Made by a program: the position numbers and the translations under genes. DNA of 64,000 nucleotides, from positions 62,001 through 126,000 of the forward strand of contig CP107211.1 of NCBI GenBank assembly GCA_025757845.1, read 5' to 3'. This DNA is from Oscillospiraceae bacterium. Lineage in GTDB: Bacteria; Bacillota; Clostridia; Oscillospirales; Ruminococcaceae. How positions within the stretch are numbered: position 1 is the stretch's first letter; every line of letters starts with the position of its first letter. A model generated the notes under the pieces. It worked only from the letters and a program-made list of their open reading frames with translations. It did no database searches and was not told where the DNA came from. Below are positions 16,811 through 25,096 of this stretch, in pieces.

Positions 16811-16813
16811 CAG

Positions 16814-16925
16814 TCATCCTTGTTGGGGAGTGCCTTCCCCAAACCCTGCTCCAGCATTGCGCTGGTTTCAGCGCAAAAGCGGCGTGTCGCATTACATAGC
16901 CCTCTCCATCCCGGAGCGGGCATTT
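16814..16925 (+). other. candidate origin of transfer upstream of mobC
   Basis: Two hairpins lie close together just before the mobilization genes: TTGGGGA/TCCCCAA near 16822-16841 and TGCGCTG/CAGCGCA near 16856-16873. Relaxase nick sites are usually next to mobC/mobA and close to such repeats, so this is the best oriT candidate. No nick-site consensus was confirmed. Confidence 0.4.
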
Positions 16926-16948
16926 ATCATTTTCACAGGAGGTCGAAT

Positions 16949-17395
16949 ATGGCTGAAATGAAAAGTCCGAACGTACACGCAAAGAAGGACCGCAATGACA
17001 CGCCGCGAAAACGAAAGACACACATCATCAAAGTCAGAGTGACCGCAGAAGAAAAACTGCGGATCGCATACGCCTGCAAAGAGCTCCACCTCACCCAATC
17101 CGAACTCGTCCGCCGCGTCCTGTACGGCGTGAATGTCAAGCACACCGTTGTGGTGGCGCAGGGCGGCGAGGATGCACTGGCGGCGCTTGCCGCCTTGTCT
17201 GCCCAGTGCAGCAAGGTAGGCAGCAACCTCAACCAGCTTGCACGGCACTTCAACTCCGGCGGCAAAGACACCGAGCAGCTCCGGGCACAGATTCTGGAGG
17301 AACTGTCCGCACTCACGAACTTTCGGCTGAAAGCCGAAGAAACGGTTGGTGAACTGTATGGCAACCATCAAGCATTTAAGCTCGAAGAACTCTAA
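16949..17395 (+). CDS. mobC: MobC-like relaxosome accessory protein
   Basis: A 148-residue basic DNA-binding protein. After a Lys/Arg-rich start comes IKVRVTAEEKLRIAYAC, a ribbon-helix-helix-like segment, then the MobC signature near the C-terminus (CSKVGSNLNQLARHFN). MobC helps the relaxase open oriT. ATG 16949 follows AGGAGGT; the longer frame upstream is noncoding. Its end overlaps the relaxase start by 38 bp, the usual coupling for mobC-mobA pairs. Confidence 0.85.
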   Translation: MAEMKSPNVHAKKDRNDTPRKRKTHIIKVRVTAEEKLRIAYACKELHLTQSELVRRVLYGVNVKHTVVVAQGGEDALAALAALSAQCSKVGSNLNQLARHFNSGGKDTEQLRAQILEELSALTNFRLKAEETVGELYGNHQAFKLEEL

Positions 17396-18920
17396 CTATG
17401 CCGCCGCCGAAAGCTATCTCACCTTTCAGCACAACGAGTACACCGGTCTGCCCATTCTGGACGAGAAGGGCAGACCCAAGCTGCGGGATTCGTACCTGCT
17501 CGACACCCTTGAGTGCGGCGAATCCTCGTTCGCTATGGCTTGCCTGATCGCCAACCGCAAGTACGGCAAGAACGGCGGGCGGGAGGACGTGAAGACCCAC
17601 CATTATATCATCAGCTTCGACCCGAAGGACGCAGTAGAGAACGACCTGACCATGGAGCGGGCGCAAGCCCTTGGCTTGCAGTTCTGCAAGGACAACTTCC
17701 CCGGTCATCCCGCCATCGTCTGCACCCACCCGGACGGTCACAACAGTGCGGGAAACATTCACGTCCACATCGTCATTGGCAGCTTGCGCGTCCGCACCGT
17801 AGAACGGCAGCCCTTCATGGATAAGCCCTGCGACTGGGAAGCGGGCAAGAAGCACCGCTGCACCTCTGCCATGCTCCGGCACCTCCGTGTCGCAGTCATG
17901 GAAATGTGTGAGCAAGCCGACCTGAACCAGATCAATCTGTTGGAAGCCCAAGGCGACCATGTTTCGGAGCGCGAGTATTGGGCGCAGCGGCGCGGACAAC
18001 GCCGCCTCGACCATGCCAACGCCAAACTTGCCGCCGAAGGGCAGCAGCCCACCCAGACCGTCTACCAGACCGAACTGGACAAGCTGCGAAAGCAGATCTA
18101 CGCTGTGCTGAACAAGACCACCACCTTCGATGAATTTTCTGCATTGCTCATGCAGGAACACGGCATCGCCGTGAAGGAGAGCCGAGGCCGGTTGAGCTAC
18201 TGCTCACCCGGCCGGACAAAGTTCATCACCGCCAAGAAACTGAGCAAGAAGCTGGAAAAGGAGCAGGTGCTGACCGCCCTCTCCCAGAACATCCAGCTTG
18301 CAACCGCCATCCAGCCCGCCTGCGAACAGAAGCCGGATAAGATCAGGAAACTGGTTGACATTCAGGCGAACGTTGCTGCGGGCAAGGGCATCGGCTACGA
18401 GCGTTGGGCGAAAAAGTTCAACCTCAAACGCTGGTCGCAGACCTTATGTCTCCTGCAGGAGAAAAAGCTGCTCAGCGAAGATGCCCTGAACCAGCGCATT
18501 GTCGAACTAAAAACCCAGCACGACGATGCACTGGCGGTGGTCAAAGACTTGGATGCCCGCATGGTCTCCCTCAAGGAGCTGCGCGGGCATCTTGTGGTCT
18601 ATCGGCAGTACAAGCCTCTTGCACAGAAGCTCCAGACTGTGCGGAACCCCGCAGCGTTCCGGGAGCAACACCGTGCAGAGCTTGCCGTGTACGAGGCCGC
18701 TTGCGCCTATTTCAAGGCCAACGGGCTCAGGACACTGCCAGACCTCAAAAAGCTGGATGCTGAATATCAGACCCTTTCCTCGGAGAAAAACGGGTTCTAC
18801 ACCCGCTACAAGAAAGCGCAGATCGAACTGCGTGAACTCCGCACCGCACAACAGAACGTGGAAGCCTTCTTCCGCAAGGAGGAGTGCAGCCACGCCGTAC
18901 CGCAGCAGGAGGTCAAATGA
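17358..18920 (+). CDS. mobA: MobA/MobL-family relaxase
   Basis: A 520-residue relaxase that nicks oriT and pilots the strand during conjugative mobilization. The N-terminal MATIKHLSSKNSNYAAAESY holds candidate catalytic Tyr residues, and the metal-binding histidines are in NIHVHIVIGS. The region after residue 200 is charged and helical (QRRGQRRLDHANAKLAAEGQ), as in MOBP enzymes of Clostridia. ATG 17358 is preferred over TTG 17346; there is no strong ribosome-binding site because translation is coupled to mobC. No coupling protein follows, so the element is mobilizable, not self-transmissible. Confidence 0.88.
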   Translation: MATIKHLSSKNSNYAAAESYLTFQHNEYTGLPILDEKGRPKLRDSYLLDTLECGESSFAMACLIANRKYGKNGGREDVKTHHYIISFDPKDAVENDLTMERAQALGLQFCKDNFPGHPAIVCTHPDGHNSAGNIHVHIVIGSLRVRTVERQPFMDKPCDWEAGKKHRCTSAMLRHLRVAVMEMCEQADLNQINLLEAQGDHVSEREYWAQRRGQRRLDHANAKLAAEGQQPTQTVYQTELDKLRKQIYAVLNKTTTFDEFSALLMQEHGIAVKESRGRLSYCSPGRTKFITAKKLSKKLEKEQVLTALSQNIQLATAIQPACEQKPDKIRKLVDIQANVAAGKGIGYERWAKKFNLKRWSQTLCLLQEKKLLSEDALNQRIVELKTQHDDALAVVKDLDARMVSLKELRGHLVVYRQYKPLAQKLQTVRNPAAFREQHRAELAVYEAACAYFKANGLRTLPDLKKLDAEYQTLSSEKNGFYTRYKKAQIELRELRTAQQNVEAFFRKEECSHAVPQQEVK

Positions 18921-19109
18921 ACAACACTCTGACGGATCGATGTGTGAATAAACCCAACCTCACCCACGCCCTTCACCGGGCTTCGTCCTTTCGTCTGTAC
19001 CCCACCCATTGGGACGGAGGGTAGCGCCTCTGTCTTTTCGGACGTAAAAAACGCCATCTCGACCCGGCAGGCGGCGGAGCTGTACGGCTTCACCGTAAAC
19101 CGGAACGGC

Positions 19110-19565
19110 ATGATGTGCTGTCCCTTCCACGGGGATAAACACCCCAGCATGAAGGTGGACAGCCGTTTTCACTGTTTCGCCTGTCAGGCCGATGGCGATG
19201 TGATCGATTTTGTCGGCAGGCTTTTTCAACTTTCTCCCTACAAAGCTGTGGAAAAGTTGAAGGAGGACTTTGGCATGACACTTGCCGACGGCAAGGTGCG
19301 GCTTGCTCCCCGCAGTCCGCCCACCGTCCGGCAGCAGCTGCTGGACTATTACCGCTGTCTGCAGCGTTGGCGGGTCCGATACGCACCGCAGTCACCCACA
19401 GAAGAACTTCACCCCTGCTTCCTTGAAGCGATAAAGAACCTTGACATCGTTGAATATTATCTGGACTGTTCGGTACTCCCGGACCCGCAGACCGAAAACG
19501 AACTACGGAAGTATTGGGAGGGATTGCATGAGCGACTGGAAAAAGAGGAACGACGATTGGCGTGA
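19110..19565 (+). CDS. CHC2 zinc-finger primase-like protein (start uncertain)
   Basis: A zinc-binding primase module: CPFHGDKHPSM supplies Cys and His, and FHCFACQADGDVIDF supplies the two distal Cys. At least 151 residues. The frame is open and conserved-looking upstream to 19023 (SVFSDVKNAISTRQAAELYG), where homologues begin with Met, but there is no ATG, GTG or TTG between 18948 and 19110. A separate 35-codon ORF (18917-19024), coupled to mobA by ATGA, ends exactly at this point. Either the start codon was lost, translation starts at 19110 without the first helix, or a frameshift joins the two. Overlaps the next gene by 38 bp. Confidence 0.7.
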   Translation: MMCCPFHGDKHPSMKVDSRFHCFACQADGDVIDFVGRLFQLSPYKAVEKLKEDFGMTLADGKVRLAPRSPPTVRQQLLDYYRCLQRWRVRYAPQSPTEELHPCFLEAIKNLDIVEYYLDCSVLPDPQTENELRKYWEGLHERLEKEERRLA

Positions 19566-20874
19566 TGAGGACGAACTGGAAGAAGAGGAAGAATGCGAAT
19601 GCCCTTGGGTAGACAGTAAGGGCAAAGTGCGTGAAACCACTTACTGCCAGTACCTTTTAGAGAAGCACCCCATGATGTGCCTGAAACAGAAGCTGTTCGA
19701 CCAGAACGGCGAGGTAGACGAGGACGCACTGCTCTACGAAGTCCACAGCGACCTCCGTGACTTTGTGCTCGACAACCTTGCCAAGAAGGAGAAGCAGGTT
19801 CTGGACGCACTCCGTATCGAAACCTATACCCCTGAATGGAAACCCCAGCTTGACCGCATCCATCTCCAGAACGGAACCTACTTTCTGGACGAGCGGGGCT
19901 TTGTGCCGGAAAAGGAACTCTGCCTAAACCGGCTCCCCGTGGAATACCAGCCCGATGCCCCCGCACCGACCAAGTGGCTGGAATTTCTGGACGGTCTGCT
20001 CATCTCGGAGGATATTCTGACCTTGCAGGAATATCTCGGCTATCTCCTGATCCCGTCTACCAAGGCGCAGAAGATGCTGGTAATGACCGGCAAGGGCGGT
20101 GAGGGCAAATCCCGGATCGGCTTGCTGCTGAAGAAGCTGTTTGGGGAAGCGTCCCACTCCGAATCCATCCTCCGCATCGAAACAAACCGCTTTGCCAGTG
20201 CCAATCTGGAGTACAAATTGGTCATGGTCGATGACGATTTGAACATGGTGGCTCTGCCCGAAACACGGAACATCAAGTCTATCGTCACTGCCGAAGACCG
20301 GCTGTGCATTGAACGGAAGAACAAGCAGGCTGTCCAAGGCCTGCTGTACGTTCGTTTCATCTGCTTCGGCAATGGCAACCTTGTGGCCGCTCACGATGAC
20401 AGCGACGGCTTCTGGCGTAGACAGATCCTCATCACGGTGAAAGACCGTGACCCTGCCCGGGTGGACAACCCGTTCCTTATCGAAGAGCTGTCCGAGGAGC
20501 GTCCCGGCATCCTGCTGTGGATGCTGGAGGGGCTGCACCGTCTGCTGGCGAACCGCTATCAGTTCACCATCAGCGAGCGCTCCATCCAGAACCTCGAAGC
20601 AGCCATGGCGGACAGCGACAACCTGACCCAGTTCATGCAGGCAACGGCGTATGTCCGCTTCAAGCCCGACACCGAGGAACGCTCCACCTACCTCTATCGC
20701 GCCTACACCAAGTGGTGCGAGGATAATCTGGAATCGCCTGTTCCGCAAAAGAAGTTCAGCCAGTTCCTGCTGAAAAATGCAGGGAAGTATGGCCTGACCT
20801 TTTCCAAGCACATCGAGGGAAAGTATCGCGGCTTCCGGGGTGTATGCGTCCACCCCGCCTTTGCTGCGGCATAA
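19528..20874 (+). CDS. P4-type primase/SF3 helicase (DUF5906-like)
   Basis: A 448-residue replication helicase of phage/plasmid P4 type. Walker A is MTGKGGEGKSRIG, Walker B the acidic LVMVDDDLNM, and a later FGNGN plus RRQILI carries sensor and arginine-finger features. The N-terminal 30 residues are very acidic (DELEEEEECEC). ATG 19528 follows GGGAGGG. Together with the upstream zinc-finger protein it makes a split primase-helicase able to replicate the excised circle. Confidence 0.85.
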   Translation: MSDWKKRNDDWRDEDELEEEEECECPWVDSKGKVRETTYCQYLLEKHPMMCLKQKLFDQNGEVDEDALLYEVHSDLRDFVLDNLAKKEKQVLDALRIETYTPEWKPQLDRIHLQNGTYFLDERGFVPEKELCLNRLPVEYQPDAPAPTKWLEFLDGLLISEDILTLQEYLGYLLIPSTKAQKMLVMTGKGGEGKSRIGLLLKKLFGEASHSESILRIETNRFASANLEYKLVMVDDDLNMVALPETRNIKSIVTAEDRLCIERKNKQAVQGLLYVRFICFGNGNLVAAHDDSDGFWRRQILITVKDRDPARVDNPFLIEELSEERPGILLWMLEGLHRLLANRYQFTISERSIQNLEAAMADSDNLTQFMQATAYVRFKPDTEERSTYLYRAYTKWCEDNLESPVPQKKFSQFLLKNAGKYGLTFSKHIEGKYRGFRGVCVHPAFAAA

Positions 20875-21231
20875 AACACACGAAAAGTGAAAATCTCCCG
20901 CCCTACGCGCCCCAAATCAGTAGTTTTGACTTGTTATCGTTATTTTCTCCGGGCGCGTATCTACCCTTTCCGGGCGGATGCGGGGCGGGAGAGAAGGCAA
21001 GATGCGCCCCAAAAGGGCGCATACAATTCAGCCATGCGCCCTATAAAATCAACACAGGAAGGTACTTTTGTGCGGTTTGGGGCGCGTGGGGCGCGTAATT
21101 TCAAGTTCTTGCACTTTTTTGGGCTGCTGCTTCGGGTCAGGAGCGGCAGGCCCTTACATATTTACCGGCCCACAGGGTGCAGTTCAACCGGAACTGCGCC
21201 GGGTCTGGAGAAGTGCAAAGGAGACATGCCT
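20875..21231. other. noncoding gap before the excisionase gene
   Basis: No supported gene. The frame of the excisionase stays open through this gap, but the translated sequence is unlike any protein I know and lacks a ribosome-binding site. Repeated GGGGCGC-type words (for example 20907-20913 and 21080-21100) may be regulatory. Confidence 0.35.
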
Positions 21232-21531
21232 ATGACGAATGTCCGCAAAAATTCCGCTAAACTGACCCGTGAGGACTTGAAAATCGCGCCCGAATCCCCT
21301 ACAATGAAATTGTCCGAAACCCCTGCCGTAGAACCTTCTGACCAGACCAGCAAAACCGTCCGACACGTCCCGCTCGTTTACCGGGTGGAGGAGATCGCCC
21401 AGCTTTTGGCGATCTCCAACCGTGCTGCGTACAATCTGTGCAACACCACGAAAGATTTCAAGGTGATCCGCCTCGGTACCAGCATCCGGGTAAGCAAGCA
21501 GAGCTTTGACGATTGGTTTGCAGCGGTCTGA
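21232..21531 (+). CDS. xis: excisionase-like helix-turn-helix protein
   Basis: A 99-residue protein ending in a MerR/Xis-like DNA-binding domain (YRVEEIAQLLAISNRAAYNL, then SIRVSKQSFDDWF). In integrative elements this protein sits just before the integrase and biases the reaction to excision. The second ATG (21232) is chosen because AAAGGAG lies eight bases upstream and almost touches the first ATG. It precedes int by 14 bp and has a relic paralogue at 6342. Confidence 0.8.
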   Translation: MTNVRKNSAKLTREDLKIAPESPTMKLSETPAVEPSDQTSKTVRHVPLVYRVEEIAQLLAISNRAAYNLCNTTKDFKVIRLGTSIRVSKQSFDDWFAAV

Positions 21532-21545
21532 GGGAGGGAATATCT

Positions 21546-22946
21546 ATGGCATCTATTATGAAACGTGGCAACACGTATTCCGTCCGATACAACTACAAAG
21601 ATCATGCTGGCAAGCCCTGCAAGGGCTGGGAAACCTTCAAGACCAAGGCCGAAGCGCAGGAGCGCAAGATCACGGTGGAGAAGGAACTGCTGGATGGTAC
21701 CTTCCTCGTGCCCGACACCATGACGGTCGAGGAGATGCTGTACAAGTGGATCCCCATTCAGTCCAGCAAACACAAGTGGTCTCCCAAGACCTACACCCAA
21801 TCTGTGGCGATGGTGCAGAACCTCATCGTGCCGTATATCGGAAAGCGGAAGGTGCAAGACCTCCGCACCTATGACATTGAGCAGTTCTACGCCACCCTGA
21901 GCCAGACCCCCTGTGGCCAGTACGTTCACGGCGAGAAGCAGGAGCTGACGGAAAATCAGAAGAAACGGCTGTTATCCAGCACGTCCATTCACGAAGTCCA
22001 CACACTCCTGAAGACCGCCTTTTCGTATGCTGTTGACTGGGATTTGATTCACAAATCGCCTACCCCTCGTGAAGCCCCCAAGGTCAACACCGAGGAGCGC
22101 ACGATCTGGGATGAGCGCACCATGCTGGCAGCGTTGCAGACTATTGAGAACCCCGCCCTCCATCTGGCGGTGCATCTGAGCATGATTCTCTCCCTGCGAG
22201 AGGGTGAGATCCTCGGCTTGCAGCCGAGTGATCTGGACTTTGATGCAGCAGACGGACGGGGAACCATCTCGGTGAACAAAGCCCTGCAGCGTGCCGACAA
22301 GGTCGCCTTGTCCAAGATTGATCCCACCCAGATCTACCACACCTTCCCGGACAGACGGGAGGGGAGCAAGTCCTCGCTGATCCTCAAGCGGACTAAGACC
22401 AAAAAGTCCAACCGCATCCTGTACATGACCAAGCCCTTGAAAGAGGAGCTTCTGGCATGGCTGGAAAAGATGAAGCAGGACGAGCAGAGCGCCCCGGAAA
22501 AGTACAGCAACTGCGGTCAGCTGTTCCGCTTACCAGACGGCTTACCCATTGCCCCGGACGTTCTGACCAAGTGGTACCGTATGTGGCGGGCGGAGCACCC
22601 GGAGTTTGAGAAGATCGTGTTCCACGGTCTGCGCCACTCCAGTGCCACCTACCAGCTGCTACAATCTGGCGGTGACTTCAAGTCGGTGCAGGGCAACACT
22701 GGCCATGCAACCGCCACCGTCCTGATGGACACCTACGCCCACACGCAAGACAAACCCCGGTTGGAGTTGACCGAGAAGATCGAAGCCGACTTCTACACGC
22801 AGGACGTAGCAGGTGCAAAGCCGCAGGAACCCCCGGAAAACAAAATGCCGGCGGCAACAAAAATCACGGGTAAAATGATCCTTGAAGCCATCCGGCAGAT
22901 GGACGCAGAGGAACGCCGCGAGCTGACGCGGGTGCTCTTCGCGTAA
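21546..22946 (+). CDS. int: tyrosine recombinase (integrase) of the tRNA-Arg element
   Basis: 466 residues. N-terminal AP2-like arm-binding domain (1-50), SAM-like core-binding domain (about 60-180) and catalytic domain. The pentad is visible: Arg in SLREGEILGL, a Lys in the KRTKTKKSN beta hairpin, His and Arg in HGLRHSS, His in GHATATVLMD and the nucleophile in TYAH. GGGAGGG precedes the ATG. It lies 150 bp from tRNA-Arg, whose 3' half is the attachment core. The sequence looks fully functional. The last 60 residues form a helical tail also seen as a remnant at 2506-2617. Confidence 0.93.
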   Translation: MASIMKRGNTYSVRYNYKDHAGKPCKGWETFKTKAEAQERKITVEKELLDGTFLVPDTMTVEEMLYKWIPIQSSKHKWSPKTYTQSVAMVQNLIVPYIGKRKVQDLRTYDIEQFYATLSQTPCGQYVHGEKQELTENQKKRLLSSTSIHEVHTLLKTAFSYAVDWDLIHKSPTPREAPKVNTEERTIWDERTMLAALQTIENPALHLAVHLSMILSLREGEILGLQPSDLDFDAADGRGTISVNKALQRADKVALSKIDPTQIYHTFPDRREGSKSSLILKRTKTKKSNRILYMTKPLKEELLAWLEKMKQDEQSAPEKYSNCGQLFRLPDGLPIAPDVLTKWYRMWRAEHPEFEKIVFHGLRHSSATYQLLQSGGDFKSVQGNTGHATATVLMDTYAHTQDKPRLELTEKIEADFYTQDVAGAKPQEPPENKMPAATKITGKMILEAIRQMDAEERRELTRVLFA

Positions 22947-22978
22947 AATTCTCTTTTTTGTGCAGCGAAATACACGCT

Positions 22979-23046
22979 GTGCAAGCGATGCAAAGAGTTC
23001 ATGGCTTTTTTGTAAAGTGTGCAGGAGATGTGCAAAAGTGTGCAGA
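22979..23046. repeat. right-end integrase arm-type motifs
   Basis: Contains a motif (22979-22996) that matches the left end in inverted orientation, and the 19-mer at 23028-23046 identical to 3227-3245 in direct orientation. An inverted pair CATGGCTTTTTTG/CAAAAAAGCCATG (about 23000 and 23061) flanks the second motif and may also terminate int. Confidence 0.6.
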
Positions 23047-23056
23047 CTCTGCCAGA

Positions 23057-23085
23057 AAAACAAAAAAGCCATGAAATCTTTCGAT
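23057..23085 (+). repeat. element right-end repeat (copy 2)
   Basis: A 29-bp sequence identical to 2725-2753, here 15 bp from the tRNA 3' end within the intact element. Its second copy outside the left attachment site is evidence for an older insertion of the same family. Confidence 0.7.
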
Positions 23086-23099
23086 TTCACGGCATTTTC

Positions 23100-23176
23100 T
23101 GGTGCGATGGAAGGGACTCGAACCCCCGGCCTACTGATTCGTAGTCAGTCACTCTATCCAGCTGAGCTACCAACGC
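23100..23176 (-). tRNA. tRNA-Arg(ACG), integration target
   Basis: A cloverleaf of 77 nt including encoded CCA. The anticodon loop is CTACGAA with anticodon ACG (23140-23142), the T-loop GTTCGAG is present, and the acceptor stem pairs GCGTTGG with CCATCGC with one U-U mismatch. The 3' half (23100-23144) is duplicated at 3030-3074. The gene is intact after integration but lost its own terminator to the far side of the island. Confidence 0.95.
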
Positions 23177-23201
23177 ATACGTTCCGGTCGGAACATGATG
23201 T

Positions 23202-23230
23202 ATTTTATCACGCAGAGTCGGGTTTGTCAA
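23202..23230 (-). promoter_or_regulatory. tRNA-Arg promoter
   Basis: TTGACA (23225-23230) and TAAAAT (23202-23207) with a 17-bp spacer, 26 bp upstream of the tRNA; near-consensus as expected for a stable RNA gene. Confidence 0.8.
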
Positions 23231-23305
23231 CAGGTTTTTTGAATTTTTTCGATTCTTTTTTGAATAGAGCGTCTTTCCGGACTTTTTTCTGTATCAAAGG
23301 GCCCA

Positions 23306-24181
23306 TCAGCCCTCCTGTGCGAGGCGCTGGGCGATCGTTACGCCGGTGGGCGTGGCGGCAAGGCCGCCCTGGCCGGTCTCGCGCAGGTCCGGGGAGAGCA
23401 GACTGCCCACGCGGCCCATGGCGTCAATGACCTCGTCGCAGGGGATGGCATAGTCCACCCCGGCCAGCGCCATATTGGCGCAGGACACGGCGTTCACGGC
23501 ACCCACTACGTTGCGCTTGACGCAGGGCACCTCCACCAGGCCCGCCACAGGGTCGCACACCAGGCCCAGCAGGTTGCCCAGCGCCATGGCGGCAGCGGCG
23601 GCGCACTGTTCCGGTGTGCCGCCCTTCAGGCTGCACAGGGCAGCGGCGGCCATGGCGCTGGCAGCGCCCACCTCGGCCTGACAGCCGCCCTCGGCACCGG
23701 CCAGTGTGGCCCGGGCGGCAATGACCTGCCCGAAGCCTGCTGCCACATAGAGAGCCTCACAGACGGCCTCTTCGTCCGCTTCTCCGGCGCGGGCCAGCGG
23801 CAGCAGCACCGCCGGGAGCACGCCGCAGCTGCCCGCCGTGGGGGCTGCCACGATCCGCTTCATGCAGGCGTTGCACTCGGCGGTCTTGAGGGCCTCGGCG
23901 GTCACCGCGGACAGGTAATCGCCGCCCAGCAGCTTTCCTTCTTTGTGAGCCTGTTCCACCTTGGCGGCATCGCCGCCGGAAAGCCCGCTGCGGCTGCGCT
24001 GGGCCGGGTCGTACTCCCAGCTGGTGGCCTGCATCACCTGCCACAGGTGGTGCATGGCCGCACGGCTCTGCTCCTCGGTCAGGCGGCTCTCTTCCAGGTC
24101 GCTGCGCAGCACGGCTTCGGCCAGCGTGATCTTCTGGCTGCGGGCGGCCGCCAGCATCTCTTCACAGGACAAAAACGACAC
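23306..24181 (-). CDS. sdaAA: L-serine ammonia-lyase, iron-sulfur, alpha subunit
   Basis: A 291-residue alpha subunit of the oxygen-sensitive [4Fe-4S] serine dehydratase that turns L-serine into pyruvate and ammonia. Family motifs include PTAGSCGVLPAVL, GAEGGCQAEVG and LVCDPVAGLVEVPCVKRN, which supply the cluster cysteines. GTG 24181 is the start, with GGAGG 8 bases upstream inside the end of sdaAB; the genes are 3 bp apart. It works with the beta subunit, and its pyruvate could feed PFOR. Confidence 0.93.
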   Translation of the reverse strand: MSFLSCEEMLAAARSQKITLAEAVLRSDLEESRLTEEQSRAAMHHLWQVMQATSWEYDPAQRSRSGLSGGDAAKVEQAHKEGKLLGGDYLSAVTAEALKTAECNACMKRIVAAPTAGSCGVLPAVLLPLARAGEADEEAVCEALYVAAGFGQVIAARATLAGAEGGCQAEVGAASAMAAAALCSLKGGTPEQCAAAAAMALGNLLGLVCDPVAGLVEVPCVKRNVVGAVNAVSCANMALAGVDYAIPCDEVIDAMGRVGSLLSPDLRETGQGGLAATPTGVTIAQRLAQEG

Positions 24182-24184
24182 GGC

Positions 24185-24865
24185 TCATTCCTCCATTCCT
24201 TCCGGCTCGTCCACATTCAGGCAGGTGACCTTGAGCAGGCCCGGCATCACGGCCAGCTGCTGTTCCAGCGTGTGGGGGATGTGGGAGTCGCATTCCAGCA
24301 CCATGACCGCGTAGCGGCCCACCGCCGCCCGGAACACCTGCATGGACGCAATGTTGATGCGCCGCAGCGCCAGCGACATGGTCACCTCGGCGATGCAGCC
24401 GGGGGTGTCCTCGTTGTGGATGATCAGGGTGTTGCTGTCGCCGCCGAAGTCGGCGGGCACCCCGTCGATCTCGGTGACCCGGATGCGGCCGCCGCCCACC
24501 GACGCGGCCTTGAGCGACAGCTCCCGGCCGCTGCGGGCGGTAAGACGGAGCACCGCCGTATTGGGATGGGCGCTGCGCAGCTCCACCGGGTGGATCGTAA
24601 AGGCCATGCCCTGTTCCTCTGCCAGCGCAAAGCTGTCCGGCAGGCGGGGATCATCCGGGCGCAGGCCCAGCAGGCCCGCCACCAGCGCCCGGTCGGTGCC
24701 GTGGCCCTTGCCGGTGGTGGCAAAGCTGCCGTACAGGCCGATGTCCGCCTTTGCCGGCACCTCGCCCAGCAGCTTCTGGGCCGTGTAGCCGATCCGCGCG
24801 GCACCGGCGGTATGGCTGGAGGACGGCCCGATCATCACCGGGCCCAGAACGTCGAAAAGTCGCAT
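24185..24865 (-). CDS. sdaAB: L-serine ammonia-lyase, iron-sulfur, beta subunit
   Basis: 226 residues. The N-terminal domain begins MRLFDVLGPVMIGPSSSHTAGA, the beta-subunit signature; a C-terminal ACT domain (about residues 150-220, NTLIIHNEDTPGCIAEVTMS) probably senses ligand. ATG 24865 follows AAAGGATG at good spacing; the open frame upstream is not family-like. First gene of the sdaAB-sdaAA operon, divergent from the trigger factor gene. Confidence 0.93.
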   Translation of the reverse strand: MRLFDVLGPVMIGPSSSHTAGAARIGYTAQKLLGEVPAKADIGLYGSFATTGKGHGTDRALVAGLLGLRPDDPRLPDSFALAEEQGMAFTIHPVELRSAHPNTAVLRLTARSGRELSLKAASVGGGRIRVTEIDGVPADFGGDSNTLIIHNEDTPGCIAEVTMSLALRRINIASMQVFRAAVGRYAVMVLECDSHIPHTLEQQLAVMPGLLKVTCLNVDEPEGMEE

Positions 24866-25096
24866 GACATCTACATCCTTTCTCTGTCCCGCCGGGGGAG
24901 GGCGGGGCAAAAATACCAGAATGGCATATTTTATGATTTTTATTATACCGCTTTTCGCTATCTTGTGCTATAATAACTTTACTATATGTTTGAAATTGCG
25001 TCCTGGCAGGGACACAGGGGCCGGGCCGGACATGCCGCAGGGCATGGTGCGCAGCCCGGTATTCCCCTGCAGAGGACAACACGGAGGGTAAATCCT

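Larger units (their letters stand above)
3030..23144 (+). mobile_element. composite integrative mobilizable island at tRNA-Arg(ACG)
   Basis: The two 45-bp direct repeats bound about 20 kb. At the right end lie integrase, excisionase, replication proteins, MobA relaxase, MobC and a possible oriT. There is no type IV secretion or coupling protein, so transfer would need a helper element. The left 4 kb hold small hypothetical genes and broken copies of excisionase and integrase genes. The middle 9 kb hold a PTS sugar module and malic enzyme. Whether that middle part is true cargo or chromosomal DNA trapped between two insertions cannot be settled from sequence alone. Confidence 0.75.
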
